A stretch of 64,000 nt of DNA from Vibrio tubiashii ATCC 19109 (GTDB lineage: Bacteria; Pseudomonadota; Gammaproteobacteria; Enterobacterales; Vibrionaceae). A program made the translations under genes and the position numbers. Of the stretch, positions 26,124 to 34,069 are shown piece after piece (the stretch's first letter is position 1; every line of letters starts with the position of its first letter). Location of the stretch: positions 744,001 to 808,000 of the forward strand of contig NZ_CP009355.1 in the NCBI RefSeq assembly GCF_000772105.1, in the 5' to 3' direction. The notes beneath the pieces are model-generated. The model worked only from the letters and a program-made list of their open reading frames with translations, was not told the origin of the DNA and searched no databases.

Positions 26124-27315
26124 TCAAGTAGTTTCAAAGCGAGCGGAACAGGTCAAAGACGACATATTTTTACTTTCTGAATGTGAAAAATTTAGCGGCT
26201 ATGACCCATTTGACGGACTAAATAGTCGGGTGTTTGACTTAATGCCCGGCCTGAAGAAAGGGCTGTTTGGTCTGGGGTGGATTCAGTTTTTTAAACGCTC
26301 ACCAATTAACTTCCGCCGTCTGGCTGGTGTGCCGAAAAGGCGCAACCCAAAAGGAATAGCCTTGTTTATATTGGGCATGTTAGAAGACTATAAGCGAACT
26401 AAGCAGACAAAGTACCTTGATTTGAGTGTTGAGTTAGGAGACTGGCTACTGACTCAGCAATGCGATAAGCAACTGTGGAAACACAGTTGCTGGGGTTATC
26501 ACTTTGACTGGAAAGCGAGAGCCTTCTATGTGCCGAAAGGTAAACCTAACGTTATAACGACGATTTACGTGGCTCAAGCTTTGATGGAGTTATCTGGAGT
26601 ATTGGGTAAAGAGGGCCGCTCTGGAAGTGAAAAATTCAAACTTCCTGCTATCGATGCAGCTAACTTTATTGTCGAGTCTCTTTATACTGAGTCTGAGCAG
26701 CGATGCTTTTTTGCTTACATTCCCGGTGAAACCGCTTTTGTTCACAATGCAAGCTTGTGGGCGGCGGCTTGGGTTGCGACCATCGCTGATGAAACCGACA
26801 ATGAAAGTTATAAAAGACTCTCGTTAAAGGTTGCGAGACAGTCGGCACAAGAGCAGAATTCGGATGGCTCTTGGGTTTACGGCGCAAGACACCATCATCA
26901 GTTTATTGATGGGTTCCATACTGGTTATAATTTGGAGGCGCTCGATATCGTGCGCCGTAGTCTTTCAACTGACGAGTTCGATGACGTGATTGATAAAGGG
27001 CTAGATTACTATCGATCACATTTTTTCGAACAAGATGGCTTAGCCAAATACTATAACGACAACCCTTATCCTCTCGATCCACATTCGGTGGCGCAGTCGA
27101 TCATTACTTTCTCTAAGTTGTCTAAGTCGAAGAGTGATGCTGAGCTGATTGGTAAAGTTATACAGTGGTCGGTTGACCATTTGTACCTTCCTAATAAGAA
27201 GCAGTTTGTCTACCAGATCAATAAAAAAAATACGAATAAAATTAATTACATGCGCTGGACACAAGCGTGGATGTACTACTCATTTTCTTACTATTTGAAC
27301 CAGGACGAACGTTAG
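26116..27315 (+). CDS. (alpha/alpha)-barrel protein of EPS locus, possible epimerase or lyase-like
   Basis: Cytoplasmic protein of 399 aa (GTG start overlapping the previous stop by 8 bases) built of repeated helical hairpins. Segments such as YLDLSVELGDWLLTQQ, CWGYHFDWKARAFYVPKG, PNVITTIYVAQALMEL, DGSWVYGARHHHQFIDGF and HTGYNLEAL are typical of (alpha/alpha)6 toroids found in glycan lyases, epimerases and hydrolases. A His-rich, aromatic cluster (GARHHHQFIDGFHTGYN) may mark an active site. No signal peptide. It is fused by overlap to the bi-domain oxidoreductase gene, so the two probably act on the same sugar. The exact family is not clear to me. Confidence 0.65.
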   Translation: MTSQVVSKRAEQVKDDIFLLSECEKFSGYDPFDGLNSRVFDLMPGLKKGLFGLGWIQFFKRSPINFRRLAGVPKRRNPKGIALFILGMLEDYKRTKQTKYLDLSVELGDWLLTQQCDKQLWKHSCWGYHFDWKARAFYVPKGKPNVITTIYVAQALMELSGVLGKEGRSGSEKFKLPAIDAANFIVESLYTESEQRCFFAYIPGETAFVHNASLWAAAWVATIADETDNESYKRLSLKVARQSAQEQNSDGSWVYGARHHHQFIDGFHTGYNLEALDIVRRSLSTDEFDDVIDKGLDYYRSHFFEQDGLAKYYNDNPYPLDPHSVAQSIITFSKLSKSKSDAELIGKVIQWSVDHLYLPNKKQFVYQINKKNTNKINYMRWTQAWMYYSFSYYLNQDER

Positions 27316-27316
27316 T

Positions 27317-28060
27317 ATGCAAAGAATTTTAGTTATGGATAGTCCCATGGATTCCGGGACTATGACCGAAACCGTTGATCTCATTAAGAGCCGAATTAGT
27401 GACAAACAGTTCACGCAACATGTTGTGGTCAATGTGGCAAAAATAGTCAATATGAGAAAAGATAGAGCATTATCTGAAAGTGTAACTGAGTGCGATATCA
27501 TCAATATTGATGGAATGGGCGTGGTTTGGGGAGCCCGATTCCTGGGTCATCAAGTCCCAGAGCGTGTTGCGGGCGTCGATCTTTTCCACTCGCTTAATGC
27601 GATGGCTGAAGAAGAATCGTTTCCAGTATTTTATCTCGGTGCAGAAGAGCACATTGTCCAAGAGACGGCGGTTAGAATGCAAAAGAACCACCCAAACCTG
27701 ACGATTGCGGGCACACACCATGGATACTTCTGGGACGATGAAGAGAGTGTTGTGCAGTTGATTAAGCAATCTGGAGCAAGATTGCTTTTCGTCGCCATTA
27801 CGTCACCAAAAAAGGAGAATTTCATCAATAAATGGCGAGATCAATTAGGTGTCGATTTCGTTATGGGAGTAGGGGGCACTTTTGATGTCGTCGCTGGAAA
27901 GGTTAATCGCGCCCCATCCTGGATGCAAAACTTCGGTTTGGAGTGGTTATACCGAGTAATTCAAGAGCCACGGAGGATGTGGAAACGGTATTTGGTTACA
28001 AATTCAAAGTTTGCTTGGTTGCTCCTAAAGGAAAAGCTAAAACGACTTTTTTCTAAGTAA
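27317..28060 (+). CDS. WecG/TagA/CpsF family glycosyltransferase
   Basis: GT26 enzyme of 247 aa, one base after the previous stop. Motifs: NIDGMGVVWGARFLG, VPERVAGVDLF, FYLGAEEH, VGVGGTFDVVAGKVNRAP and LEWLYRVIQEPRRMWKRY. E. coli WecG transfers ManNAcA from UDP-ManNAcA to the lipid-linked sugar; since wecB and wecC are in the same operon, the same donor is likely here. Peripheral membrane attachment through the C-terminal basic helix (KRYLVTNSKFAWLLLKEKLKRL) is typical. Confidence 0.92.
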   Translation: MQRILVMDSPMDSGTMTETVDLIKSRISDKQFTQHVVVNVAKIVNMRKDRALSESVTECDIINIDGMGVVWGARFLGHQVPERVAGVDLFHSLNAMAEEESFPVFYLGAEEHIVQETAVRMQKNHPNLTIAGTHHGYFWDDEESVVQLIKQSGARLLFVAITSPKKENFINKWRDQLGVDFVMGVGGTFDVVAGKVNRAPSWMQNFGLEWLYRVIQEPRRMWKRYLVTNSKFAWLLLKEKLKRLFSK

Positions 28061-28071
28061 ATATAAACGTG

Positions 28072-28716
28072 ATGCGATTTTTTCCTTTATTAGTAGCATT
28101 GGCGTTGGTCACCCTTTCTTTGGTTCAGTTAACTCAGACGGTTTATACGAGCAGTCTTACTTACTCACTTTCGCAATACAGTGACATCAATAACGCGGAT
28201 TATGATTCACAAAGAGTGGATAACGAGCGGCTGTTAGTGAGTACGATATTGTCACTCCCTAACGCAGGTGCTCACCAGTATGAACTGGCTGCTAACATTT
28301 TGAGTTGGCATTCATACCTAAACTATAACAGTACGTCGGATGAAGAAGTTAAGCAGAACCTATTGAAGAGCATACATTTAAGACCAACTTGGTATGCTCC
28401 CTATGTACAGTTGCACCGTCTTTTTGCGCCGGATGTAAATTCGTTCTTAACTAACTCGCCACAAGATCTTGCTTCACGCTTTGGTCCATACATGAATGAG
28501 ACCAAAATGATGTTGTATGACATTAAGTTCTCTCAATGGGAAGCTCTTAAAAAAAAGGAACAAGTCGAACTCACTACTCAGTTTTTGACTAGTGCTCGAA
28601 GTTTTCGTTTCCGCGATACTTTAAAGGCGTTATTGGACTCGTCAAAGAGTGCACAAAGAATGTGTAAGTTATTAGCATTTAACGATATAAATCATGCGTC
28701 ATGCCGAAAAGTGTAG
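28072..28716 (+). CDS. VpsP-like polysaccharide biosynthesis protein
   Basis: Protein of 214 aa with one N-terminal membrane anchor (about 3-20) and a helical exported part. Sequence elements such as NAGAHQYELAANILSWHSY and SIHLRPTWYAPYVQLHRLF suggest TPR-like helix pairs. The layout and context resemble VpsP, a small anchored protein of Vibrio EPS loci with no known biochemical role. I chose ATG 28072; a GTG directly before it is possible. Family call is tentative. Confidence 0.6.
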   Translation: MRFFPLLVALALVTLSLVQLTQTVYTSSLTYSLSQYSDINNADYDSQRVDNERLLVSTILSLPNAGAHQYELAANILSWHSYLNYNSTSDEEVKQNLLKSIHLRPTWYAPYVQLHRLFAPDVNSFLTNSPQDLASRFGPYMNETKMMLYDIKFSQWEALKKKEQVELTTQFLTSARSFRFRDTLKALLDSSKSAQRMCKLLAFNDINHASCRKV

Positions 28717-28766
28717 TTTGCCACTTGTAAATCTACGGACTTCGTTTAACTACAGGATTATGTAAA

Positions 28767-29807
28767 GTGTGGATCAACTCATTTAATAATTTTAGAGCCA
28801 TTGCTATCGTATTTATCGTAGCAGCCCACAGCTATGGTATATCTGGTATTCAAAGAGATTCATTCTTCGACTACTTGATTAGTAATTTGATCTCTGGAGG
28901 TACTTCTCTTTTTGTGTTTATTTCAGGGTATCTGTTTTTTGAGATTTTTTATAAAAAATTTGACTATGTTAAATTTATAAAGAAGAAGGCTAATAATGTC
29001 CTTCTTCCTTATCTATTTCTTGGTATAACACCAATAATGGTATACTTGTTCTTTATACAAGGTGAGTTCAATGGGTATTTTGATGCCTCTCAAACTGGTT
29101 GGATACACGAGTATATTATTCCACTAATAAAGTACTATATTAGCGGAAGATTCTTACCTGCATATTGGTATATCCCCTTTATCTTATTGACATTTGTGTT
29201 ATCACCTCTTCATGTTCGTTATGTGAAAATCTCATTGAGAAATCAGATTTTTATCATTCTGACCTTTAGTTTGATAGCAATGTTGATACATAGGCCTGTA
29301 GAGAATATTAATGTCATACAAAGCTTTGTGTACTTCACCCCAGTGTACTTAATCGGTATTACTAGTGCTATCAACAAAGATTATATCTATCAAAACCTTA
29401 AGGGAAAAGATGGTATTTTGCTCGTAATTGTCGTTGGTCTAGCAGCGCTTCAAGCAGGGTTAGGCCAATTTGGAAATTACCATAAGGCTCCTTTAGAGCT
29501 TTCGGGTATTGATATCATATTTGTACAAAAATTGTTTATGTGTTTTTTCTTTATGGTATTTCTACACCGATTCGAAAATTACTCAAACAAGGTTTTATCT
29601 ACCCTAGCATCTACTAGTTTTTCTGTGTTCTTTATACATCCGTATATTGTTCAGGCTTGGCCCAAGCTTGGTTTAAAAAGTGTGGGTAACGACTCGTGGC
29701 TAGCTTATGCACTTACTGTGGTATTAATTTGCTTTCTTTCGGTAATAATAGTTAAGTCAGTTAAATTGATATTGAAACGACACAGCAGAATGGTTGTGGG
29801 TTATTAG
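28767..29807 (+). CDS. Membrane acyltransferase (acyltransferase 3 family)
   Basis: Polytopic protein of 346 aa with about ten hydrophobic segments (GTG start; AGGA nine bases before it). The N-terminal NNFRAIAIVFIVAAHSYG has the family's R and H (R-A-I...A-H-S) and the ISGYLFF motif follows. Members O-acetylate or O-succinylate surface polysaccharides, so the polymer of this locus is probably acylated. The gene and its flanks are clearly AT-richer than the rest of the locus, a common sign of exchange in serotype-determining modules. Confidence 0.85.
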   Translation: MWINSFNNFRAIAIVFIVAAHSYGISGIQRDSFFDYLISNLISGGTSLFVFISGYLFFEIFYKKFDYVKFIKKKANNVLLPYLFLGITPIMVYLFFIQGEFNGYFDASQTGWIHEYIIPLIKYYISGRFLPAYWYIPFILLTFVLSPLHVRYVKISLRNQIFIILTFSLIAMLIHRPVENINVIQSFVYFTPVYLIGITSAINKDYIYQNLKGKDGILLVIVVGLAALQAGLGQFGNYHKAPLELSGIDIIFVQKLFMCFFFMVFLHRFENYSNKVLSTLASTSFSVFFIHPYIVQAWPKLGLKSVGNDSWLAYALTVVLICFLSVIIVKSVKLILKRHSRMVVGY

Positions 29808-29945
29808 TTATGAGACATAAAATTCTTAATAGTGATAATGTTTTTACGATTTTTATTTTATTTGTAGTTAGTGGGTCATATATCTAGTAATGTGGAATAG
29901 TATGGTTAATTTTAATAGTTTATCATTTTAAGCAAGGAAACTTAG

Positions 29946-30377
29946 ATGAATCTTGTAGCACGATTCTTCCTTCCGCTTGGATTAGCTTTGTCTATATCCT
30001 CTGTTGTCATAGCGGAAGAACAAGCGAGTGCGGTGATTACAGACGCTGATATCGTCGCCGCGTATCAAGCTAATCCAGATGGAGTATTGGAAGTTCTTCA
30101 ATCGCTTTTGGCAATGGATGGCATCGATACACAATTAGCACTTCAGACTGCATTCGAATTGGCACCTGATCTTGCTCAACAGATCGCCGAAATTGCTCGA
30201 ATAGCTGGTATATCTAATGAAGACGTGACTACCGCAGCCCTGTTGGCTGGTGTCGACCCGACTGAAATTGGTGAAGCGACAGCGGCGGGTATTGCGTCTA
30301 TTGCACTCACACCACCAGCAACTCCAGCTGTTGGCGCCGATGGTGGTGGCGGTAGTGGCGTTATCTCACCGAATTAA
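29946..30377 (+). CDS. Small exported acidic protein with Gly-rich tail
   Basis: Predicted exported protein of 143 aa, good ribosome site (AAGGAA). A signal peptide (about 1-23, ending VVIAEE or SVVIA) is followed by a strongly acidic, Ala-rich, helical body of about 90 residues with repeated short helices (ITDADIVAAYQANPDGVLEV; IDTQLALQTAFELAPDLAQQ; ISNEDVTTAALLAGVDPTEI). The C-terminus changes to a Pro/Ala then Gly tail ending GADGGGGSGVISPN. It has no Cys and almost no Lys or aromatic residues. I recognise no family. It stands between the acyltransferase and the second Wzy-like gene in the EPS operon and is followed by a hairpin terminator, which would raise its yield over downstream genes. 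Confidence 0.75.
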   Translation: MNLVARFFLPLGLALSISSVVIAEEQASAVITDADIVAAYQANPDGVLEVLQSLLAMDGIDTQLALQTAFELAPDLAQQIAEIARIAGISNEDVTTAALLAGVDPTEIGEATAAGIASIALTPPATPAVGADGGGGSGVISPN

Positions 30378-30384
30378 TTAACTT

Positions 30385-30414
30385 AAAGCTCAACAACGGT
30401 TGGGCTTTCTTTTC
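30385..30414 (+). terminator. Terminator/attenuator within the EPS locus
   Basis: Stem AAAGCTCAAC/GTTGGGCTTT (30385-30394 with 30399-30408, one G-T pair), then CTTTTCC. It separates the small exported protein gene from the last two EPS genes; leaky read-through or RfaH antitermination would be needed to express them. Confidence 0.7.
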
Positions 30415-30434
30415 CCCTCAAAGACCAATCTCGA

Positions 30435-31850
30435 ATGAAAAATGTAGAAAAGCTAGTTTTCTGCTCGCTCCTTATTCTTATAGTGTGGCTACCTGTACCA
30501 CTAGGCAGTAATAGACCGTGGGCATGGTCTATTGCTCAACTTTGGATTGCATTTCAAACCATAGCTTTAATGGCTATCTATTGGAGAGGCATACCTTGGA
30601 GCTATGTCAAGAAATATAGGTGGTTGCTTTGGCCGCTAGGTGTGTTTCAGGTTTGGGTTGCGATTCAAACTACAGTCTTACCCAAGGATCTTGTTTCTTT
30701 GCTTTCCCCGAGTGCTGAAGGGATTTACGCATTAGTTGGTGCCGATAGTTTTTCTATCTCATTAGATCGGAGCATGACGATGGCGGCATTACTAAAAGGG
30801 ATGTCCTACTTTCTCATTGCGTTTAACTTAATCTTGTTAGTTAACTCAGGAAACCGGCTTAGATGGACTGCTTTAGCGATTGTCGCAGCGGGAACTGCTC
30901 AAGCTTTCTATGCCGCATTAATAGTTAAGTTGGGTATCAGTGAAAGCCTTGTTTGGGGTTATGCTGAGAAAGAGATAGCGACAGGTTCATTTGTTTATAA
31001 AAATCACTTGGCCAATTATTTGATGATGTCGTTGGCCATTGGAATTGGGCTTATTATTGCACAACTGCATACGTCGAAATCAGGATCATGGACAGTAAGA
31101 TTGAAAAGGATTCTTGCCGGACTGCTGAGTAGCAAAATGCTAATCAGGTTGTCACTGGTCATTATGGTCATCGCTTTGGTTATGACACGATCTAGGATGG
31201 GGAATACGGCTTTTTTCGTCGCAGTGACAACTATTGGTTTGTTTTCATTAGTTTTCTACCGCAACAAACCGAGAGCTTTGACGATTTTAATCATCAGTAT
31301 TCTAATGATTGACACCTTGGTGGTGGGCGCACTATTCGGCTTGGACAAGGTTAAGCAGCGCATCGCAGAAACATCAGTCGAGCTTGAGTCAAGAGATCAA
31401 GTTGTCATGTGGAGTATGGATATTATTAAAGACTATCCAATCACAGGAACGGGTATGTCGACGTTTTATACTGTGTTTCCGAGTTATAGCCATGCCAATA
31501 TTGGTTTTTATGATCATGCACATAATGATTATGTTCAGTTCGCCGTAGAAGCGGGTATTCCCGCGACCTTAATGTTGGGAACACTCGTCCTATATTCGCT
31601 TTTCTTGTCGTTACGAACGTTAATTAGGCGCAACAGTCATACTATGAAGGGTGTTGCCTTCGGTGGCGCGATGGCTATTGTTGGTATGCTTATTCATATT
31701 TCGGTGGACTTCAACCTCCAGCCAATGGCGAATGCTGCAACTTTTGTCATCATATTGTTTTTTTGTTTTGCCTCGTCAATTTTGCCCGCGCGAAACAGAA
31801 AAGCTTTCGAAACACCACAAAGTCTAGTCGGAGAAACGGTTCGTGTTTAA
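30435..31850 (+). CDS. O-antigen ligase/Wzy superfamily membrane protein
   Basis: Polytopic inner-membrane protein of 471 aa, with about 11 hydrophobic segments and a periplasmic loop containing ESRDQVVMWSMDIIKDYPITGTG and YDHAHNDYVQFAVEAGI, the Wzy_C/WaaL signature with the conserved H-N-D. It belongs to the same superfamily as the protein at 22736-23968 but is not a close copy. Either could be the polymerase; the HAHNDY form is frequent in EPS-type polymerases of Vibrio. The 3' end overlaps the phosphatase gene by 8 bases. Confidence 0.85.
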   Translation: MKNVEKLVFCSLLILIVWLPVPLGSNRPWAWSIAQLWIAFQTIALMAIYWRGIPWSYVKKYRWLLWPLGVFQVWVAIQTTVLPKDLVSLLSPSAEGIYALVGADSFSISLDRSMTMAALLKGMSYFLIAFNLILLVNSGNRLRWTALAIVAAGTAQAFYAALIVKLGISESLVWGYAEKEIATGSFVYKNHLANYLMMSLAIGIGLIIAQLHTSKSGSWTVRLKRILAGLLSSKMLIRLSLVIMVIALVMTRSRMGNTAFFVAVTTIGLFSLVFYRNKPRALTILIISILMIDTLVVGALFGLDKVKQRIAETSVELESRDQVVMWSMDIIKDYPITGTGMSTFYTVFPSYSHANIGFYDHAHNDYVQFAVEAGIPATLMLGTLVLYSLFLSLRTLIRRNSHTMKGVAFGGAMAIVGMLIHISVDFNLQPMANAATFVIILFFCFASSILPARNRKAFETPQSLVGETVRV

Positions 31851-32289
31851 TTCAATATTGCTCGTTTGCACTGCCAATATCTGTCGTTCACCCATTGCAG
31901 AAGCCTTGTTTCAAAAACACTTTCCAAGCAAAAAAATAGGATCAGCAGGAACGAATGTCGAAGAGTTGAATTTGATAAGTACTGTTGCTGAACCAGGATC
32001 GGTTACCGTTGCAGCCGAAAATGGTTTAGATATCTCGAAGCATCGAGCTAAGCAGGTGACTAAAGAAATTCTTGCCCAATATGATCTGATACTAGTGATG
32101 GATGAATACCAAAAAGAGCTTCTCTCTAACTATTCTGCTGGGATTCGCGGCAAAACCTTTTTAATTGGACAATGGATCAATATTGGCCAAATTAAAGATC
32201 CGTTTGGAAAAGGAGAAAGCGAATTCAATACCTGCTACCAATGCTTAGAGCAAGCCGTCATGAGTTGGAAAAAGCGTATTCCCCACTAA
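31843..32289 (+). CDS. Low-molecular-weight protein tyrosine phosphatase (Wzb type)
   Basis: Cytoplasmic phosphatase of 148 aa with the P-loop CTANICRS (Cys9 to Arg15, CX5R), the DE motif VMDEYQKELL and the catalytic Asp in IKDPFGKGE. Wzb enzymes dephosphorylate the tyrosine cluster of Wzc, and cycling between the states is needed for polymer export. The partner kinase lies about 14 kb upstream in the same locus. GTG start overlapping the previous gene by 8 bases; it is the last gene of the EPS operon, and no terminator is visible before the convergent hydrolase gene 5 bases on. Confidence 0.93.
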   Translation: MFNSILLVCTANICRSPIAEALFQKHFPSKKIGSAGTNVEELNLISTVAEPGSVTVAAENGLDISKHRAKQVTKEILAQYDLILVMDEYQKELLSNYSAGIRGKTFLIGQWINIGQIKDPFGKGESEFNTCYQCLEQAVMSWKKRIPH

Positions 32290-32294
32290 GTAGG

Positions 32295-32927
32295 TTAGTG
32301 AACTAATTCTGTTTTTTTAAACTGCCCGTTAGCAATGAAATGATGTATTTGCCCCGGTACTAACGAAGAGTAGATCAAACTCGTATGGCTGCTTCTAATC
32401 TCGACATGATCCGTCATGCCTGCAATTTTTGTTTCATCAACGGTGACGGTTCCATCGGACATCATTTTGTTGTCCATTAAAAGCAACGAGCGAGCGCCAA
32501 GTGGAAGCGTACCAGCAATACAACCAAGCTTTTGTGGAAGAGCCCAACTTCCTTCATGTTGAGCGAGACCAAAGTCAGGGGAGTTGCCTAAGATAACACT
32601 CATGCCTAGTTCTTGAATCCGAGTAACAATGGATGCGCCTTGCATTGGAGAGCCGATGGTTACAACGTGTGAAACAACATCTTGATTTAGCTGGCGAGAT
32701 TGAAGGTAATGCTTAATGATAAGCCCACCTAAACTGTGCCCAACGAGAACGTTAGGCATAGTATCGGATAAAGCGTTATCGACAGAGGTAAATACTTGCT
32801 GCTCATCGATTGCAACGCTGTTGTAAGAGAGTATCTTAGTTCGATAGCCAAACTCTCTGAGTTTGTGGCTTAGTGGTTGCATCACCATTCCATGCATATA
32901 AAGCCCATGTAAGATAATGATTTTCAT
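32295..32927 (-). CDS. Alpha/beta hydrolase (lipase/PGAP1-like)
   Basis: Hydrolase of about 210 aa. Start at ATG 32927 with GGAG seven bases before; a GTG four codons earlier is in frame. The fold begins KIIILHGLYMHG (oxyanion loop), the nucleophile elbow is VGHSLGGLI with Ser in GHSLG, and SPMQGASIV and the C-terminal SSHTSLIYS supplies the catalytic His; Asp is probably in SDGTVTVDE. These features match small cytoplasmic esterases/lipases with an HGL start. No signal peptide. Substrate unknown. Confidence 0.8.
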   Translation of the reverse strand: MKIIILHGLYMHGMVMQPLSHKLREFGYRTKILSYNSVAIDEQQVFTSVDNALSDTMPNVLVGHSLGGLIIKHYLQSRQLNQDVVSHVVTIGSPMQGASIVTRIQELGMSVILGNSPDFGLAQHEGSWALPQKLGCIAGTLPLGARSLLLMDNKMMSDGTVTVDETKIAGMTDHVEIRSSHTSLIYSSLVPGQIHHFIANGQFKKTELVH

Positions 32928-33091
32928 ATGATTCTCCACAACCTCTTATATAGGGAATCTAACCATATTTTTTGATAAAATCATCTACTTTCTGGCAAGT
33001 TTGTGCAGCCAAACAAGATGACTAAATAAATCACCTAACCTGCTATGCAGGTGACTAATGTGGGCTTAGTTCTATGGCAGCATGGTGAATT

Positions 33092-33883
33092 TCAAACGTA
33101 TATTTTTCCATGAGAGTAGGGCACTACATCCCCGGCTACGACGACATTTTGTTGTGAAACATGACAATAGACAATGCCGCCGCGCTTGGATGCTTGGTAT
33201 GCTTTCAGATTGTTTTTGTTGAGCCTGTCAGACCAAAATGGAGCCAGTCCAGCATGAATGGATCCCGTTACAGGATCTTCGTCTCCACCATTGGCTGGCC
33301 AGAAGTAGCGAGAAATAAAGTCATACTCTTTACTTTTTGCCGTTGCAACCACGTCATATGGGGCTAGACGCTTAAGGAAATCGCTTTTAGTGTTTAAATC
33401 ATGGATATCTTGTTCATTGTCATAGATAGCAAAATAAGCTTGCGGGCTTCTTAGTACCTCGACTGGTGGGATAGACAAGCCTTCTAGTAGATCTGCTGGG
33501 GGATTAATGGCTTGCGGCTTTCTTAGTGGAAACGTCATCAAAATACGACCACTAAGGTCTTTATCGACAACTAACGGACCAACAAAGCGAGTTTCAAATG
33601 TAATGCTGTTTCCCGCATCAAAGTGGGAAAATAGGACATAGGCGGAGGCTAAAGTGGCATGGCCGCAAAAATCAACTTCACAAAGAGGAGAAAACCAGCG
33701 AATTTCATAGTGATCGACATCGATGGGTTTAATAAAAGCCGTTTCCGATAGGTTGTTTTCGGCGGCAATCTTAAGCATCAAGTCATCGCTAAGCCAATCA
33801 TTGACTGGAACAACTGCAGCGGAGTTTCCCTTAAATCTTTGAGTCGTAAAGGCATCGCAAACGAACATTTCAAATTCCATCAT
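33092..33883 (-). CDS. PhzF family isomerase/epimerase
   Basis: Protein of 263 aa with the double hot-dog-like PhzF fold. The catalytic Glu lies in NNLSETAFI (about residue 47), followed by IRWFSPLCEVDFCGHATLASA, and the C-terminal half has GDEDPVTGSIHAGLAPFW. Family members include phenazine-biosynthesis isomerase PhzF and many enzymes of unknown substrate (YddE). No phenazine genes are near, so a general isomerase role is likely. It stands alone, downstream of lldD on the same strand with a structured 186-base gap between them. Confidence 0.88.
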   Translation of the reverse strand: MMEFEMFVCDAFTTQRFKGNSAAVVPVNDWLSDDLMLKIAAENNLSETAFIKPIDVDHYEIRWFSPLCEVDFCGHATLASAYVLFSHFDAGNSITFETRFVGPLVVDKDLSGRILMTFPLRKPQAINPPADLLEGLSIPPVEVLRSPQAYFAIYDNEQDIHDLNTKSDFLKRLAPYDVVATAKSKEYDFISRYFWPANGGDEDPVTGSIHAGLAPFWSDRLNKNNLKAYQASKRGGIVYCHVSQQNVVVAGDVVPYSHGKIYV

Positions 33884-33957
33884 CTTTCCCTCTGTTGTGG
33901 AGATTTTATAGATGATATGAATTATTACCTTTAGTTACCATAGTGGGTTGGGATTGG

Positions 33958-34011
33958 CGGAGAGTTGCGACTCGCTTCAACTGAAAGCATACTGAGTCGA
34001 CACACTCTCCG
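33958..34011. repeat. Nested 54-bp inverted repeat between lldD and the phzF-like gene
   Basis: Outer arms CGGAGAGT/ACTCTCCG (33958-33965 with 34004-34011) enclose inner arms CGACTC/GAGTCG (33968-33973 with 33994-33999). There is no T tract on the minus strand, so it is not a standard terminator. Confidence 0.55.
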
Positions 34012-34069
34012 ATAATTAAAAGTGAATATTATTGGGTTACAATGTCACTTTAATATTGAGAGTAAGGCT

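Noticed and set aside
33040..33056. Hairpin CCTGC/GCAGG downstream of the phzF-like gene as terminator
   Set aside because: Only a 5-bp stem with a weak downstream T content; not supported well enough.
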